Shown here in pieces: positions 41,140 through 52,261 of a DNA stretch of 64,000 nucleotides. Numbering within the stretch: the stretch's first letter is position 1; each line of letters starts with the position of its first letter. A program made the position numbers and the translations under genes. This DNA is from Doryteuthis pealeii (taxonomy: Eukaryota > Mollusca > Cephalopoda > Myopsida > Loliginidae), in contig CM042143.1 in the NCBI GenBank assembly GCA_023376005.1, positions 86,838,551 through 86,902,550 on the forward strand. The letters are read 5' to 3'. The notes under the pieces were generated by a model, which saw only the letters and a list, made by a program, of their open reading frames with translations, was not told the DNA's origin and ran no database searches.

Positions 41140-42020
41140 CACTAAGTAGATAGCCATTTAGTGTGCAAGAAACAAATCATCTCTCTCTCTCTCTCTCTTT
41201 CTTTCCACTCCCTCTATTAAGAAGAGACATGCCTCCTCTTCAGTCACATATGCACATGTAATTATACACCTAATTCATTGCAAGCTGTTCTTTTGGCCAC
41301 TTCTTCTTGGTTGTTATAGTCACAACATTTCAGCCATTAAATCCATCTGGTCTCTTTTCTTGTGAACAGATAAGACGAGGAGAAGTTGGAATAAATCTGT
41401 GGATATGATAAATGGAAGAAAAAGAAAAAAAAAAAAGGATAATTCCTCATCTGAGAAATTCAGACAGAAATTAGGTTTGAATAATATGATGGTTAAGGAA
41501 AGCAAACCTTTTAATTCAGACGTTGTGGATAATTGTATATAGAGAGAATCAACCTGTTTTGTGTTGCCAACAAAATCAGACAGAACTTATGACACATAAA
41601 AGATGCTTTTTCAAACAGTTTGAACAATGCAAGAAAATTAAAAAAGGCCCAGAAAAAGTCATCAAAAGTTTATAATTATCATTAAAAAAATTTAACAAAT
41701 TTAAAAAAAATCAAATTATGAAACGCTAGATATAGCTTGAAGATACAGTTTGAAGAATGCAAGAAAATAAAAAAAATACCCAGAAAAATTCATCAAAAGT
41801 TTATAATTATCATTAAAAAAATTTTTTTAATTTTTAAAAAATCAAATTATGAAACGCTAGATATAGCGGCTGAAATGTGTTTATACATACCACAATAAAT
41901 GCGAGAACAACAGACTAAAAAAAAAAAATCAAAATTAATCAGTTTTCACAACTGTTAGTCTACAAGAAAGGCTTTGGCATTAAACAACACACAAAGTTTG
42001 ATATGTCATTAAACAAAAAA
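41140..42020. other. No gene; (CT)n and an internal duplication
   Basis: CT run at 41180-41199. A ~95-bp direct duplication at 41625-41735 and 41755-41868 shares AGAAAATTAAAAAAGGCCC/AATACCCAGAAAAA, TCATCAAAAGTTTATAATTA and GAAACGCTAGATATAGC. The relic at 41320-41370 (minus) has a hammerhead-like layout without CUGANGA. Confidence 0.5.
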
Positions 42021-42025
42021 AAACT

Positions 42026-42695
42026 GGTGCATATCGCATTTGTGAGTCCTGGCCTCCTGCCCTAAAAACACTAAGCAGTGCCTTCTCAAAATCTAACCCA
42101 TGCTTGTTTTGAACTCCTTAGCTTTTTGAAGGCATTTTTCCCCGAAAAGTTAATGCAATATGAAAGCTATATCTAACCCTTGTCTTTTCTCGGGAAGTAA
42201 ATGTAAATATTTTACCTCCCGCTTCATTAAGATATTTTTAAAAGTGGTTTGAAGGCATTTTTATCGGCAAATAACTTTTTTTAGTGGTTTGAAGTCGTTA
42301 AAATCAACAAGTTAATGCGATAAGAAAGTGATATTTTACACCCACCCCCAGTTTTGTTTTTTTTATCGACAAGTAAATATAAATATTTTACCCCCTTTGA
42401 AATATCTTGTTTTTTTAGTATTATTTGGACTATTGTCCTCATCTTCATTGTTATCTGTACAACATTTCGGCCGATGAGGACAGTCTGAATAATACAAATA
42501 ATACTAATCATCAAGCCTCATCTCAAAAATTTAGAGAAACCTTTTTTTTATATTTTTTTTTTTCTTTCGGTATTTTCATTTTATTTTAATTCAAAACAAC
42601 TGAGTTCAAAACTAGCATGGGTCAGATTTTGAGCAGGCACCGCTTAACGTTTTTTTAAGGGCAGGAGGCCAGGATGCACCAATCCGCTATTTACC
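42026..42695. mobile_element. MITE-2: ~670 bp, ~90-bp imperfect TIR
   Basis: Left end GGTGCATATCGCATTTGTGA, GTCCTGGCCTCCTGCCC, AATCTAACCCATGCTTGTTT. Right end GCATGGGTCAGATTTTGAGC, AGGGCAGGAGGCCAGGATGC, CGCTATTTACC. These are complementary with indels. TIR starts resemble MITE-1 (GGT... then TCC(C)GGYCTCCTGCC). Flanks are A-rich, so a TSD cannot be read. A SINE-B tail pair (42418-42540) is nested inside. Confidence 0.7.
42418..42545. repeat. Inverted pair of SINE-B tails
   Basis: TATTATTTGGACTATTGTCC and CAACATTTCGGCCGATGAGG (minus tail), then GAGGACAGTCTGAATAATAC and CATCAAGCCTCATCTCAAAA (plus tip). The pair forms a ~120-bp foldback centred near 42476. Confidence 0.7.
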
Positions 42696-43084
42696 AAAAA
42701 GCCAAAAAAAAACTAAATTCACAATGGAGATAACTATTAAATACTCAGTTTCATTTATTCCCTCCTAAATAAGAAAGTATCATGATCATAATAGATTGCT
42801 ATTATAATAGCAACTCAATGGGTTCATAGTTCAATTGTTATATCTTTTACAATAGAGATTAGCAAAACACTGACATCTTTCTCCAATTAACATAATTACA
42901 ATTTACTATTTTTATAATAATAATTACATTTCAATAGATTAATTTTCTTCTTATCAAACGATGATTTGCACTTCCTCTCACTGTTGCTTGTCTGCTGATC
43001 TAGCATTTCCTGTTTTACTCATATCACACAGGCCAACCAAAATACAAACAGCTTGCTTATCTGAACAATTAGCTTGATTTTTAT

Positions 43085-43232
43085 TTTTTTTTTTTTTTCT
43101 AATATATCATCCATCTTGGTCAGAGCCATCTAAATAGCACGTTGTAGGGAAGGGTTTTTTGGATTTTTTTTTTTTTTAGTGCAATTGTATTAAAATACAA
43201 CTTGGTTGGTTGGTTGGTTGGTTGGTTGGTTG
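43085..43232 (+). repeat. Flanking direct repeat, copy 1, with (GGTT)n
   Basis: ATCCATCTTGGTCAGAGCCA, AGTGCAATTGTATTAAAATA and (GGTT)n at 43203-43231 recur at 44190-44312. The 1-kb stretch between them is an element X copy plus extra sequence. Confidence 0.75.
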
Positions 43233-43584
43233 TTTTTTTTGTTTTTTGGGGTTTTTTTCTGGTTTTGTTTTATGGCATATCAATCTCGATGGGTCATTTA
43301 ATGCTGACAAGTTTTGAAATAAGTTCATTATTATTATGAAAATCTTTAGTCATTCATTCATTTATTAAGACAATACTTCATCTGAAATATTCAGATAAAT
43401 TAAGACTCTTTCACAATAACAATAAAATAGAATGTATGTGTGTGAGGGGATAGGGGCACGACTTTCCTCTCGTGATTTTAGTCATAGATCTGTGAGAATT
43501 GTTAAAACATTATCACTATTAAACCAATTGGAATATTTCAAGTTATCATAACACGGATGACAAAGTCATAGCATTGATAAGTAG

Positions 43585-44200
43585 ATTAGGTTGGTTTGGC
43601 TTGGTTTATTTTACGGCATATCAACCTCATTGGGTTATTTAATGCCGATAAAGTTTTGAAATAAGTCATTCTTGATGGATACTCAATTTTTTTTTTTTTA
43701 TAAACACATTTTTCTATTAACCCATAGATGGGACTCTAACAGGTACTACCAATCCAGATCAGAGTGGACCAGGGAGCAATTGTGATGCTCCACATTCCCC
43801 AAACTTCCAGAACTGGAACCTCACCATCAGATAGAGTTTAACGTCATACCCAGGACATGAAAACCCTCAGCCACCGCCTTCTAGCACATATATGATAAAA
43901 AGGGTTGGGGATTGCCATAAGAGCAATAGGGTTGGGACAATCATATAGATGCTAGGGCTTGACATGACCAGCTCATTGATTGGAGGAGGCTTTTCAGACT
44001 GCCCATCTAGCTTAATGTCCAAAGTGGAGTGTTGCATATCATGGACTGCTCAACCACCAGGAATTTGTCCTTAAGCATCACAGGTGTTGACGATGGCCAA
44101 CAAGTGTCCGATTGATCAGAGGGAGCCTCTCCAACCGTCTGTCTAGCCTAAGTAAGGGTCTAAGTGGAGTGTTGCATGTCATGGACTGCTCATCATCCAT
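43585..44200 (-). mobile_element. Element X, longest copy
   Basis: Plus strand: ACGGCATATCAACCTCATTG, GGGACTCTAACAGGTACTAC, CTTCTAGCACATATATGAT, CTTGACATGACCAGCTCATT, GTGTTGCATATCATGGACTG. It contains an internal duplication of the GGAGTGTTGCAT...CATGGACTGCTC block (44028-44055 and 44166-44195). Confidence 0.65.
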
Positions 44201-44283
44201 CTTGGTCAGAGCCATCTAAAATGGCACATTGTAAGAAAGTTGGTTTTTTTTGGTTTTTTTAGTGCAATTGTATTAAAATACTG

Positions 44284-44660
44284 CAGGTTGGTTGGTTGGT
44301 TGGTTGGTTGGTTTTTAACAGCATATCAACCCATGTGGGGTCATTTCATGCCAACAGGTAAGGAAATAATATATGTTGTATATCTGTATTTACTCTTTTG
44401 TAGTTAACGGTTTTAACAATACGTTAGCATCATTGGGAATCATGTCGAGGAATTGTTTTTGTATGGTATTGATCAAGTTGATGTTTGTATTTTTGGTATA
44501 TTTTTATTTCCCTCAAAATGGACAGAATGTTATCTATGTTGTCTTTTTCAAATAGATCTTTCATATCATTTGTATTAAAAAACGGTTTCTGGTGTGAGCA
44601 AAAATCCTACATTCTATGAGTAAGTATTTAACAGTACAAGGTATTTCATAAACTTGTAGA
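44284..44660 (-). mobile_element. LINE 3' end, diverged copy
   Basis: (GGTT)n tail, AACAGCATATCAACCCATGT, ACGTTAGCATCATTGGGAAT, TGTCTTTTTCAAATAGATC, then a degraded coding start (GGTGTGAGCAAAAATCC). Same family as 33290-33860 but older. Confidence 0.7.
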
Positions 44661-45090
44661 ATAAGGCATGGACTACTATTAACAGGTTAAAAACCATACG
44701 GACATATAATCACATAAGCAAATGCAGCAAACTAGCACAGAGGGGGTACAAGACTAGACACAGCTGGGTGGGAAAAATGATCCACAGTGAATTGTGCAAG
44801 AGATTAAATTTTGAACATACTACCAAATAATATATACACAAACCAGAATCTGTTCTAGAAAATGAGACTCATAAAATTTCTGGGAATTTGAGATACAAAC
44901 TGGTCTCTTAATCCCGCCAGAAGACCAAATCTAACAACAAAAATTTTTTTTTTTTAAATAATAAAATAGAAATTCTTCTAAACTGTAGCAGTGTCAGTAC
45001 TACTATATGGTGGCACCAGTCAGACTAACAAAACACTAGGATGAAAAACTAGATGGGAACTACATAACTATTTTGAACAAATCCTGGTTG
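44660..45090. other. Unassigned, includes Rep-8 inverted copy
   Basis: 44805-44910 is the inverse of 39516-39605. Otherwise no gene was seen. AAAAACTAGATGGGAACTAC at 45042 also occurs near 37300 (AAGCTAGATGGGAACTGC). Confidence 0.45.
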
Positions 45091-45099
45091 GTTGCAGAT

Positions 45100-45500
45100 T
45101 GACCTTTGTGTCAAAGACGTACTCTTTTAGTTATTTTAGGTATTCAAAAAAAATTTTTTTTTTAAACTCAATTTTTCTTTTTAAATACATTTTTTTTTCT
45201 ATTTAATTCATACATTGGACCCTAACAAGTAATACAAGTCCGTGCTAGAATGGACCTGGGAGTAATGGTGATGAAGGGGTATTCCACACTACTCCCCAGA
45301 GCTGGGACTTCACCATCAGATAGAGTTTAATGTCATACCTAGAGCACTAAGACCCTTAGCCACCGCCTTCTAGCACATATATGATAAAAAGGGTCCTTAA
45401 GCCTCACAACTCACCACCCACAGCCAACAGGTTGGCCCCATTGTACTGTTCTTGCCCCCTACCTAGGTGCAGTCTGTGTAATCAGGCCCAGCCAACAGGC
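45100..45500 (-). mobile_element. Element X copy
   Basis: GACCCTAACAAGTAATACAA, CTTCACCATCAGATAGAG and GCCACCGCCTTCTAGCACAT in family order; the LINE-type tip is poorly preserved. Confidence 0.6.
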
Positions 45501-45712
45501 TGGATCATGGAGAGCAATGTTGTCATTTCTGGCAAATTCATAACGATACCAATGTGCTATATTTATCACAGGTAAATTATTTGTGGCTAAATTCAGAATT
45601 TAATTGTTGCTTTAAAGAATAGAACTAAATAGTTCATTGGTATCCATCTATTAGATATGATGGTGTAGTGTCCAAAAATAAGGGAAACTACGGACAAAAC
45701 AAGGAAACACGG

Positions 45713-45930
45713 TAGTGTACTAGTTAGAGTCGCAGGAAATGGACTCGTTGACCTGAGTTCAATCCCTAGACAAAGCCACAGTTCACAGTGCTAATACCCT
45801 TGGGAAAGGTATGAATACAACTATTCTCCCTCCAGCTATGGGTAAATAGTAGGGCAGACTGGGCTCTTTAACGATGGTTAGGCAACCAGTCTAAGAGAAG
45901 AAAAACTCTGAATTCAAACCTGGTTACTAA
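45713..45930 (+). repeat. SINE-A copy
   Basis: ACTAGTTAGAGTCGCAGG, GAGTTCAATCCCTAGAC (B box), CTAATACCCTTGGGAAAGG, TAGTAGGGCAGACTGGGCTC. It ends before the usual GGAGGGGTTGGTAAA terminus. Confidence 0.8.
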
Positions 45931-45999
45931 TAGAATAGGCTCAGGCCTACTTTGTGATCTATTTCAATTAAATAAAAATAAAAAATTAATTTTTTCTTT

Positions 46000-46350
46000 T
46001 TTACTTGCTACTAGTACCATGTAAACTAGTACTACCTGTTCCATGTCTTGGGTATGATTTTAAACTATCTGATGGTGAAGTTCCAATTCTGGAGCTCTGG
46101 GGAACATGGAGTACTCCTTCATCACCATTATTCCCAGATCCACTCTGCCCTGGAGTGGTAGTACCTGTTTGAGGCCCATCTATGGGTTAAACAAAATAAA
46201 ATGAGTTCTTAAAGAAATTTAAAAATAAAAAAAGGTGTTTAAAAAAGAATTGTTTTAAAAACAAACAAAAAATTAAGTACCCATCAAGAATGAATAAAAC
46301 AAAACATCTTCAGCATAAAATGACCCAATGGGTTGACATACCCTAAAACC
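46000..46350 (+). mobile_element. Element X copy, opposite orientation
   Basis: TGGAGTGGTAGTACCTGTTT, GAATGAATAAAACAAAACA and AATGACCCAATGGGTTGACA at the tip, so here the LINE-type end reads on the plus strand. Confidence 0.65.
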
Positions 46351-46688
46351 CAACCAATTACCTGTTCCATGGTCAGGTTGTCAGTGACTAAACTGACAGC
46401 CCCACCCCCACCTCCACCAAGGCATGCCTCAGCTTGTCTGGTGAGATGGGGGTGTGGACATTCAGCATCACTAAAAATAAGAGTTAAATGGTTAGGGTTA
46501 GGGAAACCCTATATAATAAGAGCAATTAATCTGATACAATGAATTTACCTGTGATAAATTTTCCATTCAATGAATTTACTTAGAATCAATTCCTGTAATG
46601 GCCAACTGTACTAAGAAGTGAGTTCATCATTCAGTTTATACTGCGTAACAATTAAATCACACCACCTCCTCCTCTTGTCGACCTTATT

Positions 46689-46813
46689 GTAAAAACTTTG
46701 TTCTAAAGTAGATGTTAAATTGAGCCTGAACATTTCTACTTAAGAACTTCAGGTTCAATTTAACACGTACTTCAGAACAAAGTTTTTTTTTTTTTGTTTT
46801 TTTTTTTTTTTTT
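46689..46813. repeat. Palindrome FB8 and poly-T
   Basis: AAAACTTTGTTCTAAAGTAG, TTAAATTGAGCCTGAAC against GTTCAGGTT-like CTTCAGGTTCAATTTAA and CTTCAGAACAAAGTTTT: a ~97-bp hairpin with a 14-base loop, ending in a T run (46784-46813). Confidence 0.75.
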
Positions 46814-46914
46814 AAATTGTTTACACATAAAGCAAACTAAAAATAAAAATCACTTCTTAAAAAGGAAAAAAGTAAGTCAACAATCCTGTGAAATGGTTCC
46901 TACAGAAACCAACA

Positions 46915-47230
46915 TTTTTTTTTTTTTTTTTTTTTTTTGGGGGGGGGGGGGGTATGGCATGTCAACCAGTGTTGAGTTATTTTATGCCAAAGACGTTTTG
47001 TTTTATTTCATTCATTCTTGATAGGTATTCAAAATCTTATTTGATAAACCAAATTTTTTAAAACGTTTTTTTCAAACCCATTATTTTCTATTTAACCCAT
47101 AGATAGAACCCTAACATGTACTACCACTCAGGGTCAAGGTGGACCGAGGAATAATGCTAATGAAGGGGTACTCCACACCCCAAAGCTCCAAAATAGGAAC
47201 TTCACCATCGGATGGTCATAGCCAGGACAC
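46915..47230 (-). mobile_element. (T)n(G)n then element X copy
   Basis: T run 46915-46938 and G run 46939-46952, then GGCATGTCAACCAGTGTTGA, GAACCCTAACATGTACTACC and CTTCACCATCGGATGG. Confidence 0.65.
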
Positions 47231-47424
47231 GTCTTTTTTTATGGAGGGGGGGGGGCTTATAAGTGATCAAAATTTAATAAGGGCAGAGTGAAAATTTTTC
47301 TTCAATCTTTTCAAATTGCAATTTTTTCCATAAAACTTTTCATTTGAAGAAAAAAAAAAAAAGTAAAAACAATTATATTTAAGTCAAACTTCCAAGCCTT
47401 AAAAATTTGCCTCTATAAAGACTG

Positions 47425-47770
47425 CTAATGCTCTTGGGAAAGGTATGAATCCAATTTTTGAGGTTTGTTTTCTTCTGTCGGTTGCCAAAATTTTTAAATA
47501 AGATTAACACCATTTTGTTCCAAAGCTTGATTACAAGTCAATTTCATATTTTTCTTTTTTTTAAAAAAAACAAAAAAAAAACACCTTATTTAAATCTTTT
47601 AACAGGATTATATATTCTCTTTCCAGATATGGGTAAATAATAGGAAGACTGGTATATTAAATCTTGGTTAGGCAACCAATCTAAAAAGGAAATCTTTGAA
47701 TTCAGACCAGTTAAACTCCACTTCAAAAATTGACCTTGTGTTACATCATACTCTTGTACAGGGATGAACA
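47425..47770 (+). repeat. SINE-A with internal insertion
   Basis: GCTAATGCTCTTGGGAAAGG (47427) and TCTCTTTCCAGATATGGGTA (47617 onward) are adjacent in normal SINE-A. About 150 bp (47458-47608) containing T- and A-runs separates them here. The 3' part runs to TGTTACATCATACTCTTGTA. No clear TSD for the insert. Confidence 0.65.
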
Positions 47771-47989
47771 AAAAGTGATTAGATAAACAGCAATATTTCT
47801 TTTAAGTTAGTTTTGACCTTAAGTCATTTTCACAAGAAAATTTTTTCTGATCATATATATAAAAAATATACATACATACATACATGCCGCCAAAGCTAGT
47901 ACAATATAGATTGTTCAGTTTTGTATTTCCTAAGACATTGACCATTGTACCATGTACATCCTGCTGCTCAACTTCATTTAAATTTTAGA

Positions 47990-48185
47990 ATTGTGGGGGG
48001 GGGGGCTTCATCCCTCCAGCCTCCTCGATTTAAAGGGGCAGGGTTGGGTTTATTGCCTGGTGCCTAAGGCACCCATCCTTGAGGGGGAATGCTGACGGAA
48101 TCAATGTATTTTTTGCACCTGCCTATGAGCTTCGGTTCGTGAGTGGTCCTACATTAATAGGGCCTTGTGCCTAACCTGTAAATAC
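47990..48185 (+). repeat. Dispersed repeat Rep-9, copy 1
   Basis: AAAGGGGCAGGGTTGGGTTTA, CCTAAGGCACCCATCC, ATGAGCTTCGGTTCGTGAGT. A second copy lies at 62835-62995 in the same orientation. Class unknown. Confidence 0.65.
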
Positions 48186-48539
48186 ATATTCTATCTCTCA
48201 GCTCAATTATGTAATTTGATATTTAATGGTTGAGCAAATGTTTCTGTTGGACAAAGCCAGATTTGGACAAAAGATTTTTTTTTTTTTTAAAAAGAAGTAT
48301 ATTCTCATTAAATATTCTCACCTGCAACAACAATACTTTTAGCCATTACAGCTGATTTCTTCACACAAGGAAAAGTGTAACTATATTTTTGGTAACAATT
48401 ATTTTTGTGCTCTTAGCGTAATGGCTATCACCAGAGAAAATAAAACCAGCAACCAGAGTTCAATTCCCAAACAAAGCTGTTTATATTTCACTTTGCACTA
48501 ATGCCCTTGAGCAAAGGCATGAATCTATCTTTCTCCATC

Positions 48540-48770
48540 CAGTTTCTGTATTTTTTTCATTATATTCAATTAAAACAGATTAGCATTATCACTTCTGTGT
48601 GCTCACCCCCTCTCTATCTTTTCCCCTACTCTTTCTTTTCTTATTTTCTGTGTAGCATATCCTTTTTCCTCCCTTTTTTTAATAATAAAAACGAAATGGT
48701 AAATTATTTAGCTGAGGTGATAACATTCATAAGAAATAAGAATTTCGGCAGATAAGCAACACCTTGGGTC
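48540..48770 (+). repeat. Rep-4 copy, partial
   Basis: TATTCAATTAAAACAGATTAG, TTTCCCCTACTCTTTC, TTAGCTGAGGTGATAACATTC, AAATAAGAATTTCGGCAGAT, AAGCAACACC, then joined directly to Rep-1. Confidence 0.65.
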
Positions 48771-49135
48771 AGTTCCATCCAATGAAATCACATGTGGTAA
48801 ATTCATGGAGGGAGTAACATGGGAATAGGAAATTCACAAGTGGTCCTCAAACCCTGCATGCATATTCCGGTCAGTAGAAAGAGATGCTTTTATTTGCCAT
48901 AGATTTTCCAGAGATGCAGTGACAAGTACACTAAAAACCGTTGATTCCTGACAATGATGGAGACACACTTTGGATTTTCACCAGAGCCTCTTTTGACCAG
49001 GTTGTGGCCCTAATACCACTAGGTGCCAAACCTGACTGCCTTGTGTGACCCTACCAGAAACTTATGTTCCCAACGTTATGGTTCTGACACTACCAAGTTT
49101 ACATGGCCTTGCCACGATGAGGAGCAGTTGGACTT
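48770..49135 (+). repeat. Rep-1 copy 4
   Basis: GTAAATTCATGGAGGGAGTA, GATTTTCCAGAGATGCAGTG and CCAAGTTTACATGGCCTTGC. It joins a SINE-A 3' half at 49137-49240 (GTTAGGCAACCTGTCTAGG ... GGAAGGGTTGGG). Confidence 0.7.
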
Positions 49136-49310
49136 TGTTAGGCAACCTGTCTAGGAAAAGGAAAACTGAATTCAGACCAGCTTTACTCTACTTAAAAATT
49201 GGCCTTGTGTCACATCCTGTACATAGTGGAAGGGTTGGGTTAAATATGAACAATTATTTATGCAATACGAGCAAAACTTCTTGACCCATCAGGTTCTATA
49301 CTCCGCCTCT

Positions 49311-49424
49311 GACGCCAAAAACAATCTCCTTGGTCTAGTGCTAGTGAAAAGGGGATAGACTCCCTCGCTGTCTGGTTGATACCGACTTTAGGCTAACCCG
49401 ACAACTTTACTTTATATATATATA
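49311..49424 (+). repeat. SINE-C 3' part and (TA)n
   Basis: AATCTCCTTGGTCTAGTGC, GGGGATAGACTCCCTCGCTG, TTTAGGCTAACCCGAC, then a (TA)n run into which or beside which the next SINE lies. Confidence 0.75.
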
Positions 49425-49853
49425 TGGAGGCGCGTGGGCTAGTGGTTAGAGTCGTGGAAAATGGAATCGTCAATTCGAGTTCAATTCTAGACGAAGCTGT
49501 TGGCATTTCACATAGCGCTAATACCCTTGGGAAAGGTATGAATCCATATATTCTCCCTCCAGCTATGGGTTAAATAGTAAGGCAGACTGGGCCCTTCATC
49601 CTTGGGTAGATAACCGGTCTAGGAGAGGGATAACTCTGAATTCAAAAATTCCTGAGGTCAGTCGTTGATTGGGTTTGTGGCAACCCTTGATGCACCAATT
49701 CTTTCCTATCGACTGTGCCAAAAAGTGTGGATGGTCCAACACAAGCCTTCACCACTATAAACAAATCACTGTGTGGGTGTTCATTGTATGTATGAACCCT
49801 CATGCGTCGAAAATCGACGAGAGAGTCCATATATATATATATATATATATATC
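49425..49853 (+). repeat. Long SINE-A variant (A-long), copy 2
   Basis: Head GGCGCGTGGGCTAGTGGTTA, B box GAGTTCAATTCTAGACG, body CTAATACCCTTGGGAAAGG, GGCAGACTGGGCCC. The A-long extension is GATTGGGTTTGTGGCAACCC, CACAAGCCTTCACCAC, ending GAGAGAGTCC and (TA)n. Inverted relative at 8105-8473. Confidence 0.8.
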
Positions 49854-49859
49854 ATAAAT

Positions 49860-50760
49860 GATATTAGTAGAGGAAAATTATCCAAATCACTCATATCATT
49901 ATCAATACAGCGAGTACCTTTCACAATTTGAATTGCTTTGGTCACATGATATACTTACCGCAAACTAGCACATACCAAAACATTGCAAAACTTTTGACTC
50001 ACCCTAGTACAAGTCAAAATTAATCACTAACAATTGTTGATCTAAAAATAAATGTTCATTCAATTTTCTAATTCTCAAATATCACTGAAACAAATTCTCT
50101 AACAAACAGAAGTGATCGGTCTTTACGACAATAACGATCACAAATAATGAGGGACAGTCCTTTCTCTTCGTATCTTGGATAATGACATAACAGATATAAT
50201 AGCTGGCAATGCTGCATATAAAAGAATCCTTTTGTAGTAGACCGACGAAAGCTCTTGTCTTAATCACACAGATCAAAACAACTTGCTGGGCTTGCTGGTG
50301 GGAACAAAGCCAAACAATACAGACAAGAATGCAAACCAAAGAAAAAACAAGTAACAAAAAAAAAAAAAGAAAATTTAAAAAAAAAAAAAAAAAAGGTTGA
50401 ACAACTTCTTGGCCAACCTAGCAACAATGAATACATTTAGAGTTGAAAACTAAAACTATCTTGGAAACGACAAGTCATTTTCTGCTCGTTTGTTTAATTC
50501 TATGAGACTTATCTTAAATGCCGTTTGAGGTCTATTTTTAGTAGCACGAAAAGAGTTTTATTTTAAAAAGCTCACATTTCAGTCAGTACTAAATCCTGAA
50601 TAGTCAGATGGTTAAAATCATACTGTAGGCACAGTGGGTCTTATCAGATTATACAAAGTGAAGCAATGATTAGCCTGCTCAGTATTTGAATGGGTAACCA
50701 CTAAGAAATAGTAGGAACTGTAAGTAAACTGAGGTTTTTATGCCAGACTAACCAAAGCAC
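49860..50760. other. No supported gene
   Basis: Unique-looking sequence. A frame on the minus strand at 50082-50357 (91 codons) has a hydrophobic start but no recognisable domain. A-rich tracts lie at 50339-50396. Confidence 0.4.
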
Positions 50761-50771
50761 ACACACACACA

Positions 50772-50775
<4 letters not shown>

Positions 50776-50813
<38 letters not shown>
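50776..50813. repeat. (CA)n then (TA)n microsatellite
   Basis: Sits immediately upstream of the hammerhead-bearing sequence. Confidence 0.95.
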
Positions 50814-50814
<1 letters not shown>

Positions 50815-50854
50815 TCAGGGTTCGATATCACGCACAAGGCGGTCTTCCTATCTA

Positions 50855-50902
50855 TAGCTCAGCTGATGAGGCCTAATAGGCCGAAATGTACATACAGAGA
50901 TT
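50855..50902 (+). ncRNA. Type I hammerhead ribozyme candidate (canonical core)
   Basis: Stem I 5' strand CUCAG (50858-50862), CUGAUGA (50863-50869), stem II GGCC-UAAUA-GGCC (50870-50882), GAAA (50883-50886), loopless stem III AUGU/ACAU (50886-50893), cleavage base A at 50894 (AUA triplet), then CAGAG (50895-50899). CAGAG pairs C-G, A-A mismatch, G-C, A-U, G-C with stem I. All invariant core bases are present and nothing is inserted. The short stem III suggests dimer-dependent activity, as known for minimal type I hammerheads. No tandem copy is visible in this window. Confidence 0.65.
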
Positions 50903-51107
50903 GATTTTTCTCGATTTGTTTAGCCTTACATTTGAATAGGTATTCCTACCTAATTAATTAATTATTAATTAATTAACTTTCAAAATTAGGTACGACTTCA
51001 ATTAAGCACATATTCTCCCAAAAATTGTCGGCTAAAAAAAGCCATATCATAAACACATCGCTTGTGTATTTACTTCTCATATATATATATTATATATAAA
51101 TATATAA

Positions 51108-51250
51108 AAGGCAGTGTTGGAGTCAACAGTTACTGGTTACTGACAGGCGCCATTGACTCCATGTCCATGCTACCTTAGATTAGATATAAATATTCTATCA
51201 GTGATATTGAGCACTGTTTATCTATAAATATAGCACCCATATTATCAATA
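51108..51250. repeat. FB2 half-element plus companion block
   Basis: CAGTTACTGGTTACTGACAG, CATTGACTCCATGTCCATGC, then GAGCACTGTTTATCTATAAA and GCACCCATATTATC, the block that also follows FB2 at 36172. Confidence 0.7.
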
Positions 51251-51863
51251 TCAATAATAATATCTACATATAATTTATTAATATTGATAATATGGCGAAG
51301 GGATTTTTTCATCCCAAAATAAGAAAATAAAACAAAGGTAAATGAACAACATCATAGTTACCTCATTTATCTATACACTTGCACTGTGATAACCTTCAAA
51401 ACCAATCACCAAATCAAAAATAACATTTTCCTAGGAAATTTCTATACTGAATGGGGTGAAGAGAATTTTTTAGAAACACAAATGCTTTAAGCTATTTTTA
51501 AGCTCTTCTTGATTATAAAACAAACAGATTTTTGAAAATTTTATTTATGCATCCTGAGACAAAAATGTGATACTTCCAGCAATAAAACAATTGAATACTT
51601 CATTGAAAAGAAATAAAATAAAATAAAATTTTTTAAAAAATGAAATTTGTCTTTTTTCTTTCTTTTTTTAAACCCCCACCTTACCTACCAGGTGTAGACA
51701 GGTATCAAATGCATCTCCACAAACAGATGTGCAGGTTGAAAAATAGTCTGTATTATTTGCATGCCACGACTTTAGAAACAACATCAAATTATGAATTATA
51801 ATAATAATAGTCTACTTCCACTTTGTACAATAGACCTCGACCCGTTTACTTCAACCGTCAATG

Positions 51864-51867
<4 letters not shown>

Positions 51868-51919
<52 letters not shown>
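51868..51919. repeat. (TA)n microsatellite
   Basis: TA run of about 50 bp. Confidence 0.95.
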
Positions 51920-51921
<2 letters not shown>

Positions 51922-51989
51922 TTTGGTGGTTGGTTTTGAAGGCTATCACAATGCAAGTGTAAAGAAAAATGAAGTAACTATGATGTCGT

Positions 51990-52035
51990 TTGTTAATATT
52001 TCGAGATAAAGATCTCTTCGTCAGAAGATTTCTGA
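51990..52035 (-). ncRNA. Hammerhead-like motif
   Basis: Minus strand: CUU, CUGACGA, extra A, perfect stem II GAGAU-CUUU-AUCUC, GAAA, loopless AUAU stem III, U, AA. Stem I is only 2 bp. It belongs with the extra-base group. Confidence 0.35.
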
Positions 52036-52107
52036 AAGTCTGGAGCTGTTAGCTTGTTGCTAGCAATTGTCCATTCTGTTCTTATGCTTGGGGGGATATC
52101 TTCCAAA

Positions 52108-52111
<4 letters not shown>

Positions 52112-52152
<41 letters not shown>

Positions 52153-52225
52153 CGTGCGTGTCCAACAATGTCTTATTCCAGGTTTGGATTATCCTTTTTT
52201 TGTTTTATTATTAGGCAGGCCTTAG

Positions 52226-52261
<36 letters not shown>

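Noticed and set aside
40622..41140. Lys/Glu-rich and Phe/Leu-rich frames
   Set aside because: Created by the polypurine tract on the two strands.
41320..41370. Hammerhead on the minus strand
   Set aside because: Stem I and GAAA layout are present, but CUGANGA is replaced by A-rich sequence; at most a relic, so not listed as a ribozyme.
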